Of a DNA stretch of 64,000 nucleotides, positions 36,529-49,836 are shown one piece after another. Positions within the stretch are counted from its first letter, which is position 1. Every line of letters starts with the position of its first letter. Position numbers and translations under genes: made by a program. The DNA is taken from assembly GCA_028023455.1 (NCBI GenBank), contig JAQFVV010000564.1, positions 310,001-374,000 on the forward strand, given 5' to 3'. This stretch comes from Epiperipatus broadwayi. Taxonomy: Eukaryota > Onychophora > Udeonychophora > Euonychophora > Peripatidae. The notes under the pieces were generated by a model that saw only the letters and a list, made by a program, of their open reading frames with translations, was not told where the DNA came from and ran no database searches.

Positions 36529-36748
36529 CGGATTGATGAGATAATAAATGAAGTGAAGGAAGAATGGAAAGGGGACTTAAAAGAAGTTCTAATTGAATAT
36601 AAATCGGAATTTTTTAGATAAACCTGGGGTTATTAAAACGGATTGATGAGATAATAAATGAAGTGAAGGAAGAATGGAAAGGGGACCTAAAAGAAGTTCT
36701 AATTGAATATAAATCGGAATTTTTTCGATAAACCCGGGGTTATTAAAG
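36529..36748 (+). repeat. 110-bp tandem duplication inside pol
   Basis: The unit starting CGGATTGATGAGATAATAAA occurs at 36529 and again at 36639, with only about three differences. The length is not a multiple of three, so the duplication itself shifts the pol frame between protease and RT. Confidence 0.9.
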
Positions 36749-37561
36749 GGTATGAGCACAGGATCAAGGTTACTGACAGTACACCATACCAGGCAAGATC
36801 ATACCCAGTGCCACACCAATATAGAGCTGAGGCAGAGAGAGAATTAGCTAAAATGGAGGAGTGGGATATTATTACTAAGGGTTCATCAGCATATAATAAC
36901 CCATTGGTGGTTGTAAAGACTAAAGATGGAGCCATAAGACTGTGTTTTGGATGCCAGGCAATTGAACAAAATGTTCCACCTCCAATTAATGAGTTGGTAA
37001 ATAAATTCCGGGGGAAAAAAATATTTTCCACGTTAGATCTGACTGCCAGCTATTGGCAGATCAAGGTACACCCTGCTAACCGGAAGTACACGGCATTTCG
37101 ATATAATGGTATATCGTACCAATTTAACAGAATGCCTTTTGGTCTTTAAGAATAGTGGAGCAGGCCTGTTAAAATGTCTTGACCGTGTACTGTCCCCTGC
37201 GATCAAAAAGTTAATCACTATCTACATGGATGATGTGATTATTGCATCTAATAACTCTCATGAGCACTTACAACACCTCAAGTTGTTTCTACAAGAGTGC
37301 AATATGAAGGATATTCGCATTAATTTACAAAAAAGCTGTTTAGCAGCGGAAGAAGTGAATTTCTTAGGGAACTTAATTAATGCAAATGGAATCAGACCCC
37401 ACCCTGACAAAATCCAGGCAATACGAGATTTCCCAGCCCCTCGAACACCAAAACAGGTGAGCTCATTTTTGGGGCTGTGTAATTTCTACAATAAATTTTA
37501 CAAAAACTTTGCTTCAGACAGGGAGCCTCTGCTGCAATTATTACGTAAGGGAACGTCATAG
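36703..37561 (+). pseudogene. Gypsy reverse transcriptase
   Basis: From PGVIKGYEHRIKVTDSTPYQ the sequence follows Ty3/gypsy RT: NNPLVVVKTKDGAIRLCF, FSTLDLTASYWQIKV, FNRMPFGL, the YMDD active site (37223-37234, within TIYMDDVII) and FLGNLINANGIRPHPDK. A one-base insertion at about 37149 after MPFGL shifts the frame; the second part is read in another frame to 37561. Catalytic residues in TLDL and YMDD are kept. A stop at 37559 separates it from RNase H, where a Lys/Trp-rich continuous frame is usual. Confidence 0.9.
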
Positions 37562-37567
37562 AAATGG

Positions 37568-38071
37568 ATGGAAGAGCACGAGACCAATTTTAGGGTTATT
37601 AAAGATAAATTCCTTAGCCAAGTGATGTTGGTTTACCCTGACATAAGGAAACCGTTTATTGTTCAGGTAGACAGTAGTGGGTATGGGTTGGGTGCAGCTC
37701 TTATGCAAGCTCAAGAGGATGGTACCTCGGCCGTAATTTATTTTGTCAGCAGACCATTGCGAGGTGCAGAGATTAATTGCTGTGTAACAGAGAAAGAGGC
37801 CTTGGCTGTGGTGTGGGCCTTTCAGAAGTTCCGCCAATTCTTGATAGGATCAGAAATGATTGTTAGGACAGATCATAAGAGCCTGGAATTCTTAAACCAC
37901 AGTTATTTAACAAATAGTAGGCTAATCCGATGCAGCCTTTTTCTCCAGGAGTTCAATTATTCCATCCAGTATTGTAAGGGCACTGAAAATGTGGTAGCCG
38001 ACACATTTGAGAATATTGTTCCTGATACTCAGGACATCTGCAGATGGAAGATATCTGTTTGGCAAGTGTAG
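37568..38071 (+). pseudogene. Gypsy RNase H
   Basis: The frame runs FIVQVDSSGYGLGAALMQ, EKEALAVVWAFQKFRQFLIG and RTDHKSLEFL, matching the D-E-D active site of Ty3/gypsy RNase H, then the connector (LFLQEFNYSIQYCKGTENVV, ADTF). The usual N-A-D-xLSR reads V-A-D-TFEN here. It would remove the RNA strand after reverse transcription. It is in frame with RT apart from the stop at 37559, and overlaps the next frame. Confidence 0.88.
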
Positions 38072-39290
38072 AATTAGAAACAGACGCTGTAGTAGAAGGA
38101 TTGAGACACTTAGGAAAGGTACAACGGCAAAGCCCTACCTACAAGAAAATTATTGCCCAACTAGAAGACAAAAATGAAGTGGGAGAAACAGCAGATACTA
38201 ACGCTGGTGAGAGATACCACCTGAAAAAAGGGATCCTGTGGTATATGACTGACCTGCAAAGGGATCAGTGGAGAATGATTATGCCAGAGAGTTTACAGGA
38301 AGGACTTATTACGTACACCCATCATTTGTATGGGCATTATGGTGTAAATAAAGTGGAAGGATTATTGAGGATTTGGTTCCATTGGCCGAATATGAGAGCA
38401 AAGGTCACCAGGATAGTAAGCTCCTGCGAGACATGTCAGAAGACAACCAGCAAACAAGCCATATCAAGGTCCATTGGACCCTATCATCCCTAAGGAACCC
38501 AATGACCTGGTGGCTATTGATTTCTATGGACCATTACCAGCTTTTGGGAAAATGAAATATCTACTAGTGGTATATGACCTTTTTTCAAAATGGGTGTCGG
38601 CATACTAGGAATGCCATACGGGCCTTTCAGGTATGATATTTTAAAAGAATAGGCAGACCAAAAGCTATTTTGTCGGACTACGGTACGCCTTTCACATCTT
38701 ATGATTGGCAACAGTGGATAGAGAGGATGGAGGTAAAACACGTATTGTCATCCATACGAAGTCCGCAATCCAACCCTTGTGAGCGGGTGATGAGAGAGTT
38801 GGTATGCCTCTTCAGGGTATATACTGCGTCAAACCATAGAGGATGGGTGAAACAACTCCCAAGGGTGTTAAATTTCATAAATTGGACTCATAATGAATCC
38901 ACCAGATTTGCACCTGTAAGACTTCTATTCGAACAAGCGGTACCTCGATTGTATAAATCCACATTACTCGCTAGTCCATAAAACATTGATAAAGGGAGAG
39001 ATCATGAAGAAGCAAGAAAAAAATTGGAACACTGCGCCAAGCTTCGGACCCTATGGAAAGGATCCTGACTGATAAGTTTAAAACAGGGGATACGGTATGG
39101 GTCAGAATGAACCCCGTGAGCCAAACTGGGAAGCATATTTTTTAAAAAGTTCCAAAATTTGTACAAGGGACCTTACCAAATCAGCTGACAGGATGGTCCA
39201 AATGCTTTCACTTTAGAGAATGGTGAAGGAGAAAGGGGTACCTATAACGCTAGGTCATTGAAACCGTATAAGACTAGGACGTGGGCTACA
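38044..39290 (+). pseudogene. Gypsy integrase
   Basis: The N-terminal zinc finger is HHLYGHYG followed by SCETC (HHCC). The catalytic core has Asp in LVAIDFYGPLP (38519), Asp in SDYGTPF (38676) and Glu in NPCERVMREL (38781), giving DDE with 34 residues between the last two. Between them a stop after VSAY (about 38606) and a frameshift break the frame. A degraded C-terminal part has YKGPYQI (about 39161-39181), the GPY/F motif of gypsy integrases, and ends near 39290. It would insert the cDNA and make the 4-bp duplication seen. Confidence 0.85.
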
Positions 39291-39366
39291 AGTACTCCCT
39301 AAAGACTTATTAAGAATAAAATTAATTTAAACCTCTTTTATTCTCATTCCCCTGCCCTGGTGGTAT
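39291..39366 (+). other. Gypsy 3' untranslated region
   Basis: Short spacer before the 3' LTR. The purine-rich primer tract expected just before the LTR is not evident: the sequence there is CCCCTGCCCTGGTGGTAT. Confidence 0.5.
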
Positions 39367-39772
39367 TGTACCATTTATTTATATATATGGTACAAATTAC
39401 TATTTAATATTGTATATCATTTAAATAAAAAAGAGAGAACCCGATCTTTAATTTCTTTTTTTGTAATATAATGTTTTAAGAAAAATGTACAGTGAAAGTT
39501 TAATTTTTCTTTTTTTTATATATATAATTTAATTAAAATAAATTCGATATTGAAAAGTGCATAATGAATAATTGTTTCAAATAGTGAAAGGAAATTCCAA
39601 AGGTAAAAGATTGCTATCAGAAACGACTTTCTGATAGTAATTAAAAATGGCAGAAATTCATAACGAGAAAAAAGAATTTGTAATAAACAAATGAGAAATA
39701 ATGTAGAAGTTTATAAAATAGAACAAAAGGTAAAAAGGAATATGCGCAGAACTTCTAAAAAGAATCGGGGGA

Positions 39773-39779
39773 TATAAAA
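39773..39779 (+). promoter_or_regulatory. LTR TATA box (3' LTR)
   Basis: TATAAAA in the same context as in the 5' LTR. From this copy, transcription would run rightward into intron 4 in the sense of the transporter gene. Confidence 0.6.
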
Positions 39780-40097
39780 GGAGCCGACAGGTTTGAAAAG
39801 TGTCTTTGTCTTGTTGTTCCAGAGAGTGTTGAGCAATTTGAAGTGTCTCGTATTTTTTTTATAAAAAAAAAGTTAATAAAAATGTGTCCACTTAAATACG
39901 AACTAAAACCGCTCTCCATGAGTGAGTAGAACTCTATCATTTGCCGACACTTTCTCTCGAGAAAAGTCACCTAGATCGTCATCTGACTCTACCTCAATAT
40001 TGATTGGAGATTTGGAAGGAGTAAAACTGAAAAAAACTACTGCGGACTACCACTGAAGGAATTGGACGTCGGAGAATCAATGACCTACTTAAATATC

Positions 40098-40113
40098 AAC
40101 TTACCGGTAAGTT
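40098..40113 (+). promoter_or_regulatory. Palindromic splice-donor-like site in 3' LTR
   Basis: AACTTACCGGTAAGTT, identical to the copy in the 5' LTR. RNA started at the 3' LTR TATA box could splice from here to transporter exon E at 50342, although exons A-D would then be missing. Confidence 0.4.
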
Positions 40114-40735
40114 AATTGCCATAACTTTATATAAAGCTTTATGAACTGAGATTTTAATGAAATGTTTATCCCATAATTTTTTTTGATCTGAAGAGTTGCG
40201 AATTGAGTAGTGAATGAAACTGTACCACGGAAAAAATAAGACACAAACTAACTATTGCTTCAATATTTGAATCAAATTATTAAATTCGTTATGCATAATA
40301 CTTTCCAATATTATAATTTTTCATTTATCATAAATATTAAATCTTTGTTATTAACATAACTTTCATTGTACGTGTATAAATTTAGATATTTAAGTTTTAG
40401 TTTTGATTATTTAGAGTCAAATGAGAGTATAAATTACCTTTCCTAAGTAGATTTATTTTCTTAATAAAGTCAAAGGGGAATATCTTTTACTACTTTACGA
40501 GTTAGGATTGTTTGACGCAGAATCAGTGAGTCTAAGCAACTCTGGTGCCCTCTTTTATAAATAAAAAACTGATTTAGCTTGCAATTGTACTCAGAACAAT
40601 TCTACGCCGAGTTGATCAGGAAATATAGTTATGTTTTTAGAAATAGAAATACAACTTTCTTTTTTTTTGCATAATTTGATCAACTTGCGCATTTTATAAT
40701 GCGTATAGAGGCCTAGTAAGATGGAAAACGTTATA

Positions 40736-40739
40736 TTAT
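40736..40739. repeat. Target-site duplication, right (gypsy)
   Basis: TTAT directly after the 3' LTR, matching 32408-32411. Confidence 0.65.
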
Positions 40740-43700
40740 ATATAGAAGTAAACATTTTTATAGGCAAAAGAAGTATTGAAATTGATAACAATTTTTAGAA
40801 TGTAAAGTATTAAAATAAGTAATTGTTGTGACATTTTGGAAAAATGACATTTGTTTTCAGTAGGATAGAGAGATTATTGTGTAGTTATTGCAAAAACATT
40901 GTAACCTTACAGTATCGCTGTAAATTGGCTATTATAAGTTTAAAACTAAAAATTTTATTTGCTTTAATTTTTATAGTTAAGCAAATATATTCATCACTGT
41001 CATTAGTTGTACACTGTAGAATATAATCATTATCATGTTAAATAGTCTCATACTAATGTTTGTGAGGAATATATAATTTTATAAAGCATTTTGAATGTTT
41101 TTCCAAGCAGATTTTTTTGATAGACTTCTATATTTGTATAAAGAAAATAGGTACGCTCATATTTCGTTGTTATTCTTATTAAGGAATAGTTATTGAATTG
41201 TATAAATTAAAAGAAGTGCTCACACACATAAAACAAATAATTCAAAAGTAGAAATATAGAATAGAATTATAAATCCAACGTTATAGCACTAAAATATTTT
41301 AATAAGGAATAGAACAAACAGTTCTTACATTTTGTATTTTGTGTGCGTGTGTGGAAGCTTGGAAGCTAACATGTTTAGATTTTTTATTTAGCCAAGATTG
41401 ATTTAGTTTGCTAGAATATTTATTTAATGATATTTATTAGAAGGTTAATTAAAATTTAATTGAATAAATATCTGAGATCTATTATGATTTACTTATTTTA
41501 AAAAAATATTTGCAAAATTATTTTAAAACCCGGAAATAAAAGTGAAGCAATTAAAGATTGAAATTACTATTTTTTTTTTTCCTTGATTTTTGAATGGTGT
41601 TTCTAATGTTTTATTGCCTTGATTCAAAAATTTTAATTCTAATATTTTGCTCAGCAGTAACCATGACAGTCTCTTTCAATATTTTGGGGACTAACGATGA
41701 AACCCCCAATGCACGATGGAGAATATTCTGTAATCCAGACATCATGTGATAATTGGTATTGGAAAATTCAGACAGTCTTTACAAATTTTCATTGCATTCA
41801 AGACCTAAACATTTTCAAATTTTTAAATAGTCATTTTGTTTATCATCTACATGATGGTCAGCTAGACTAAATGTCTGGGCAGTTGCCTTTACTATGAAAA
41901 TGGCTTCTTCTCACATCGTTCTAGGAGAAAGATGGATAACAACAAATAAACCAGAAACCATTATTAATTTATTCATTAAATTTTTTATTTCAAGAAATCT
42001 CATTTATTACAGTCAACTATTAGTGGAAAAATGTACAAATTGACTTATGGAATGCTGACCACATATTCAACAATGAATCGCTGGATTTCTTCAATTGAAA
42101 ATAATGATAAATAGCTGATAATTGGAAAATTATATTTATTAACTTCAAATAAGTAGCTGATGTTTATTTTCAAATTATTGTAAAAATAATTAATTTCTTC
42201 ACTACAAGGAAGGATGTCTATTTGTCTCATTGTTGTTAATGGTATCATGTTTAATTATATAAGGAAAAACTGTAAACAATAATTTTTTCAACTCAAATAT
42301 CCCTCCATAAACTTGTAGCTTAGAGAAATGAGCTATGATTCAAAAAGTGATGAAAATTGCTCTTTTATGGATGATGAACTATTTGTTTTATCAGAGATAT
42401 GATCATAATTACTGGCATTATAGATTAAACATCTATAAATGAATAAATTAAATTTATATTTCAAAGTAGTAATAAATACTAATCCTTTGGATAAAATTAT
42501 AGCATCTGTTCAAATGAATTAAATTGCCGCGGGGAATAAACTGGAATAAATTACGAATTTGTATTCAGTGCTTAAGGACATGCATTGTTGATTACCATTC
42601 TAAATATTTTAATAACATTCAATGGATAATGGTTTAGGAAAGCTAAATATTTAAATGCCACTCCTGAATTGTGGATTATCACAGTAAATATTAAACATGA
42701 TAATGTCCAAGTGATAAACAATCTTAAAACGGATTAATATGTTGAATGTAACTTATCTTGAATGGAATTTATTAATCTGAATACTATATCCAGAAAGGAT
42801 TATATTACAAAGTGAAATTATTTGTGCTTCATTATTATCTGTGATGCTGTTATTTTAAAAGTGCTCTGTAAATTCCCAAGAACTCGGAAAATTTTGTAAA
42901 TATCAGTATTTCATTGGGATAATTTTTAAATTGTCAAAATGATTTGAAGATTATTTAATGCATTTTCTCATAACTGTTTCTTTCTTTTAGTTAATTAATA
43001 AAATTATTATTAATGTAATAAAGGTTCTCTGATATTACTATGCTGTGTACAAGTAATATTTTATTTAATATTATTGTTAGTGATATTAAATGGGATTTAT
43101 CTTAGGTTTAGGTTGTATAAATGTAAATAATTATTTTAAATTTATATAAAACTTTGCTATATTGCAATTAATATATGTTTATGGGTCTTAAGTTCAATTT
43201 CAAAGTTAAAAATGGAATTAATCATCCTTATTTAGATGAACAAGTTTGTAAGGAATATTTTATACATCACTCTTACATATTAGTGTTAATTTTTCACTGT
43301 GATATAGTATCTAAGAAGGTAATCTAATGATCTAGTTATATTTTGTTAATAGAGTAACATTTCTAATGTTTAAGCCTGCAATTGAATCCGTTAATGGATC
43401 CTGAGGCAAAATAAATAAGTCCAATGTAGTAAATATCATCTAGATAAGCTAAGCAATGATTTGTACTTGCTTCTCTTAAAAAAATGAAAATTTCTCCAGC
43501 ATTATTAAGTGATGTTGATTGATAATTGATTAATTAGTGAAACAAACTAATTAAGGATGATTATAAAACATTTTTTGTGATTATGATGATAATTATTATC
43601 CTCTAGTATTTAATTTGAGGATTATTTTGAAATAATAAATAACTCATTCCTATTTAATGTTAGTGTCTTCAAACCACTGTCTGATAACACACTTTTCATA

Positions 43701-46700
43701 TCCCAAATTTAAATTGGATTTAGGAAACAAATAGTAATATTTATTAGACATCTTATATAATTTTTATATTGTATAATAAAGTAATTGTTAATTTTTTAAT
43801 ATTTCTCTTTTATCATTATTAAAGAAACATTGTTATTGTATATTTACGATATAAAAAAAAGGGTCATATGGATTAAATACATTATTATTGTATTATTGCT
43901 ATTTGAAATATAAAAATATTGAGTAAGATAATGTATATAAAATCCTAAAATGCATAAGCACATTTTATATCTATGCATTTGTTTTTTTAATTTATACAAC
44001 CCTGAGATAGATCATTAATCAACTTCATATTTAAAATTGCTAGTCTTAGTTTTAAAATACAAATTAAGTTACTCTTAATTAGTTATTATAGTAAGAAACA
44101 ATATATTTGTAATGATTTTTATTATTAAATAGAATAAGATTAAGAGTACACCTATTATTATAAAACCCTGAGAAATTTATTTATTATTTTATTAAATATG
44201 AATTGATTATTAAAGTAGGGAATAGTTTTGGCTTATGTGGGAATATATAAAACTTGTATGCATTATAAATTGCAAGTCAAGTGAGAGATATTAGTTGCAT
44301 TTCCACATCATTGACAGCAATATCGTCACGTAACGTCTCAACCGGCTTTCTCCACATTAGTGCCACCGAGATCCCAACCAGTCACATCTTATGGTTTTAA
44401 TATAAAAAGTTATTATAAACAATTAATTGTAGAAAAAAGTAGAAAACACAACATTATGAAACAAAATAAAACAAGTAAAATATTGCAGTTTTTATCCATT
44501 TAAGATAAAAATAAAGAATGAGGATCAAACTTGAAGATAATGAGGATCAATCTTTTGGATTTAAATTTAGCTGATGGTTTTTACTTATAAATGGTTGCTT
44601 GGCTTTTTCAGAATCTGTATTGTTTCTGTTAATATTCTTTGATAATTGTTGTATCTCAATAAGATATACATTTTATATACATTTACACGCATATACACAG
44701 GAGTCATTGAATATGTTTCTCAGGTCTGAAAGATTAATAAATCATTATAGACAATTTAAAATTTTTTTTATTATTTATTTAGCATATGGAGTTTTATCAG
44801 ACATTACATTTACAAAAGAGATCTATAATGATTCCAACCAAGAAATGTATTCACTTATGGTTTTGCCAAGTACTTCAGTCTTACCATTTTAAGCATAAAA
44901 TGGACAATTATTAATTATGCGGTTCATGCATTATATTTGATCACATTTATTACATTAATGAAAGGCTGTAAAATTGAATTTCTGAAATTGATGAGCAAAG
45001 TGTGATTGTGCTTATTAGGATTTTGATGAATTATAGGTGTTGTATATGAAGACAAAGTTTGTTTGAGATTTCACATTAACTCATCTTTTCCATTGTAATT
45101 TTTATTTTACTTGAAAGATATTCTGATTGCGGTCCAAAAAAGATTTGATTTGAAGTGAATGTAAAATGGTAAAATTAAATGTTAAGTTAATGATAAGGTC
45201 TAGTCTATTAAATTACTTTTCCTACATTCTTTGTGAGCTAATGTTTATTTTGATATTTGATGGTACAATTTGAGCATTCCAAAAATATTTCTTGTACTAA
45301 TAACTAACTGAATATCCTGAAGTGTATTTAGGAGCATTTCCCTTAAGACGGTACTGCAGCATTTTAGTATAAAATGTTTGGCTCATATTGGCAAATAGAG
45401 ACAGTTAGCTCTCCAAGAAAGTTTTTGCAAGAAATTTTAGATCTCATTTTCAACAGATAAAAACAAAACATAAATAAGATTTTGATCTAAAGTCATTTCC
45501 AATTAGTTTTGATTAAAATATTTTTTTTGATATTTTGTTGCAGAAAATTTAATGATAGATCATAATTTTAGAACAAAGATTTTAAGAATTTCTTATTTTT
45601 ATTAAAGGATTTAATTCTACGGAGAATTTTTTTTTCATAAGGCTAAAAATGAAATCAACGAAAATGAATTTCTTTTTTTTCTCTAAAAGATTTTTGGTGA
45701 ATATATTAAATGAAGTCAGTGATGGAACTAAATCTTATGAAAGACCAGTCAATAAAGTTTTTCATTCATTTAATATTACTGAATAATAATTGATTTTTTA
45801 AAATATATTTTATTGAAAACAATTTATCAAGTAAATTAATAATTTCTCTGCATATGAGAATTTTTGAGGATTTTAGGAGATTATTCTTTCAGAATTATAA
45901 GGAGAAATTAGATTGATAAAAATAGTATCAATTTTTAATATTTTTTTAAAGGTTTGCTTTTGTTGATAGCTAAGGATAAAATATTATTTGGAGAAGCTCT
46001 CTAATGAATCCAGTTTGTGTGCTCTTAATTATTGACATATTATTTTTGTTAAGTTATTTTTTCAAAGAATTTGTAAAAAACATATATAATAAAATAATAT
46101 TGGATGATAGTTTTGCTTTTGTACCAAACTTTTGAAATCATTTCTTCTTAAATAATATTGAAGTATAGTTTTGATTTCTATACTCTAATTTTGAATTTTA
46201 AGACATTAGAAACTTTGAACTTTAATTCTGTTTAATGATTTTCTTTTTGGGTTATTAATCTTGATTTAATTGTCTTATTGATTGTGACATTTAATCTCAG
46301 ATATTTTTTTTGTAGTATTTGATTTTTTTTTTATTCAGAGACTACATATAGCATTTGATTTGTTTCCAGCCTACTTTGAATAATTTAAAAAATATGTGTA
46401 TTGCATGTTGAATGATTAAGTATTAATACAGGAAATAATAGGGATCATTTGATCAGATTTGCTAATGTAAGAGTACTTGTTTATAGCATGTATGAATAGT
46501 GAAATAGGGTTAATAAATTTGTAGACGGTTTGAGACAAAAATAAATGCAATTAAGACTAGAATAGTGAAAATAGATTACCCCCCCCCCCGATGAGTTTTA
46601 GAAAAGAAGGTTAGTGCTTTTAATTATTTTTATATTTACTTGAATGATGAAGAAAATAATCACAAAGAACTAGAATGAAAATTGTAGTAATTAAACAGAC

Positions 46701-46940
46701 TACTATCACAAGTAAGAATTTATGGTTTTGATCTATAGAAAGTGATTTGATTTTGTTTGTAATTTTATAAATATAATGGGAAAAGAGATAAAAGGACAGA
46801 AGCTCTAGAAATACAATCTGGATTTGGAGATAACAGGAAAAGATAAATTGAAAAATAGAGAAATTTATTTAAAAGAATGTGAATGAAAAAATAATTTTTT
46901 AAAAAAAAGTAAATTGAAGAAGACAAAAACGAACTAGATT

Positions 46941-47012
46941 GAACAAATATTATGAAATAGAAAAATTATAAAAGAGTAACAAATATTATGAAATAGAAAA
47001 ATTATAAAGGAG
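46941..47012 (+). repeat. 36-bp tandem duplication
   Basis: AACAAATATTATGAAATAGA followed by AAAATTATAAA occurs twice in a row with one or two differences. Confidence 0.8.
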
Positions 47013-49083
47013 CAGTAGTGCTTGACAGGAAGAGAAGGAATTTGAAAGCTGATCATAAAAAAAAAGGAAAGATAACAAGAAATGAAAAAGCTTGAAACAA
47101 TATGATATGTAATGCATGCTTTGTTTTTTTTTTTAATTATAATCTGAAGATGTAAAATATTAAAGAATATACATAATAAATAATATTAAGTTTAATAAAT
47201 TTTTATATATGTAAATATATACCAATAATAATTATGTATTTAGATATGAATTTTTATATTAATAATCTGCAGATTATATAAAGTATAATCATAAAATATG
47301 GAGGCTCACTGCTCATAAGAGTATAATACCTTTTAAGAAGAGTTCTCTTCATTTTACCTTACTGCAATTTACTGTAAACCTGGATAATAAATGGACATCT
47401 GATGATATAATTTTATAATATCACCATCCTCAAATCAATTTATGACTTTTATCTTCATCATTAAGGACTTACAATTCAAAATTGAATCTAACGCATCTAA
47501 AACCATCTTTTATTTTTTTATATTATTCATGATTAGATGAAGAAAATGCTTTTGGGGGCATATGAGCAATTTTGCAAAAGCTGCATCATATTAAGCCTAT
47601 GTTTTTGTTTTATGGTCAGTGTACTGACATTCATCTGAGATTTGACCCTCTAACTATAATTTGATGGCGAGCTAGACTGGATACTTAAAATTTTTAGCTA
47701 CTTGAAAAAATTTCCCAAATTCTACTTGGATTTTATTCCCATCATTGTGAGCAGATATGTGAAGAACCTGATATAAAGCATGGTTAATTAAAATTTTGTG
47801 GAATAGTACAATTTCAAAATAACGAGGTAAAAAGAGCTAAAGGGAAAATAAGAAAATTTTGCATATGTATAGCAATAATATTAAGACCAGGTCACTAAAG
47901 TGATTGTAATTGTGGTTTAATAATTTAACTAACTAGAGATGATTGGGGATTATAATATAAGATATAGTCTATTATAAATGATGATGAATACATAAAATAG
48001 TTGTTTAGTAAAACTGATCATAGTTGAGAAAGATAAGTTTTTGTTTTTTTTTAATTATACAGCTTATGCTTGCATAGAAAAATTATAGTTTTTGATCTGG
48101 TGTAAGTAATGAACAAAATAACTGTAGATATGACAATATATGATAGAGGTACCAGCTAACAATGCTTTCATATTGGCCATGTATCTGCATGTATTACTGT
48201 GGACTTCATTTAATGGGATTGGTTGGTAGTCATATAGACATTTACTTGTGTTTCGATGTCTGAGTAGGTTGATAGTTTTGTGGTGACCCTAGGTTAGACT
48301 TGTTTGATCATTGATTATGTTGATTTAGTTTTTGAATAGATTAGTATAGTGGCCAATTGGTATAAATATAACCATAATCATAGAGTTACATGTTAAAATA
48401 TGAGTAGGTAAGAACAGATGTAATAGTTTGACATTAAGTAAGTGGAGATATTTTAACGATTAAATCCTCTTTTTTGTTTTCATATTAAGGTAGTATAGGT
48501 AGTTCTTAAATGAGTGTTTTAATTTCTGTCATTGAAAAATTATGCAGTAACATCTTTTTTTAATTAGCCATGAAAGTAGTGTTATGTGTACATGTAGTTA
48601 GTTAGTGAGATATCAAGAATAGTGGTGACTAGGTTTGTAGTAATAAAAGCAAGTAATAAGTCTAGTTTAGTTCAGTTTACTTAATTCTAGTTCGCTTCTA
48701 CTCTTTCATGTGTACATAACCATTCTATGACATTATTTGCTTTCATTTTCTTTATTCTTTCTTTGCTTTTTTTTTCTATATATTTTTAAGCAGTACTAGA
48801 TTACGAGAAACAAATGAAGTCTGTTTCTATTCTCTATCATATGTAATATTATTTGAAGGTTCTGTTTTTAGAAATACCTTACTATAAGTCTATTCTTTTC
48901 AGATTGATTATTTGTATGATATATCCAGTAAACAGCAGACATATCAAGATAAACATTTCATATATTTTAGTGCTTCTTCAAAGAATGGTGATTGGGATGA
49001 ATATTGCATGATAGATTAATCAATAGATATTTATATGCTTTTAATATATTTTTTTATACATGTAATTCAAACCATTTGAAATT

Positions 49084-49785
49084 CGAAGCTGTATCCACCC
49101 TAACTCTAACTCACCTGCATCGCATAAATTTGCTGGCCTTAATGCATTTTTGTTCAGAAACTTATTTATGTAAATACGAGGCAGACAGGAAAGAAACATA
49201 AACAACTATATTAAAGATCTATTAGCAGCAGGGTTCAAATTTAAATCTATTAAAAATAAAATCACTAAATTTCATAATACTATAAACAATAAGGCACCTC
49301 ACACCAATCTACCAAGAATAACAATCCCTTACATTTCTAAAATATCTAACAAACTAACGAAAGCATTAACTGATAAATTCAACATAGCATTTAGAACTCC
49401 ACCTAATTCTAATACATTGATTAACAACTCTAAAGACCACATTGATCGATCGTTCACCCCACATGTTGTGTACTCCATTGCCTGCCCTCAGGCCAGATGC
49501 CACGCTATATATTATGGTGAAATGAAAGCTACAATCAGCACTAGATTGGCTCAACATCTTTACACATATAACAGAGCTCATAGGAACAGCAACACAACCT
49601 CTGTATTTTTGGAGCATGCTAAACAATCTGGACACAACTTCACACCTGCCAATCCCATAATATTGTGCTCAGAATCAAACGATCACAAAAGAAAAATAAA
49701 GGAGGCATTTTACATTAATGGTAACATCCATGCTATTAATAGGAAAGACACTTGCTTCGAAATCTCGAAGAAATGGGCTACATAA
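49084..49785 (+). pseudogene. Penelope-like element, GIY-YIG endonuclease end
   Basis: One plus-strand frame runs from about 49084 to 49785 with a single internal TAA at 49171. It starts IHPNSNSPASHKFAGLNAFL, like the post-RT linker of Penelope-like elements, continues DLLAAGFKFKSIKNKI and ITIPYISKISNKLTKAL, and ends in a GIY-YIG nuclease: VVYSIAC, IYYGE, TRLAQHL, FLEHAKQSGH, IKEAFYING and AINRKD. The first Tyr, the YxG, the Arg, the His and the catalytic Glu of the fold can all be placed. The reverse transcriptase core is missing, so the copy is 5'-truncated. In the intact family this domain nicks target DNA during insertion. Confidence 0.85.
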
Positions 49786-49836
49786 TACTAGCTTATTTGA
49801 ATATTTGCATATATTTTACTATACATTTTGTGAAGG

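Larger units (their letters stand above)
32412..40735 (+). mobile_element. Ty3/gypsy LTR retrotransposon, inactivated
   Basis: Two long direct repeats flank a pol region in the order protease, reverse transcriptase, RNase H, integrase, which defines Ty3/gypsy. The 3' LTR (39367-40735) is intact at 1,369 bp; the 5' LTR is split by a later hAT insertion. A 4-bp TTAT duplication flanks the element. The LTRs start TGTACC and end CGTTATA rather than CA. Most of gag is missing, and pol is broken by frameshifts, stops and a 110-bp tandem duplication. No envelope frame is visible. It lies in sense orientation in intron 4 of the transporter. Confidence 0.92.
39367..40735 (+). repeat. 3' LTR (1,369 bp, intact)
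   Basis: Starts TGTACCATTTATTTATATAT and ends GGAAAACGTTATA, followed by the TTAT duplication. It matches both halves of the split 5' LTR. The small minus-strand open frame seen in both LTRs reflects LTR duplication and is not a gene. Confidence 0.9.

Noticed and set aside
49004-49201. 65-codon plus-strand frame ending at 49201
   Set aside because: It overlaps the Penelope-like frame in another phase; the conserved residues are in the other frame.
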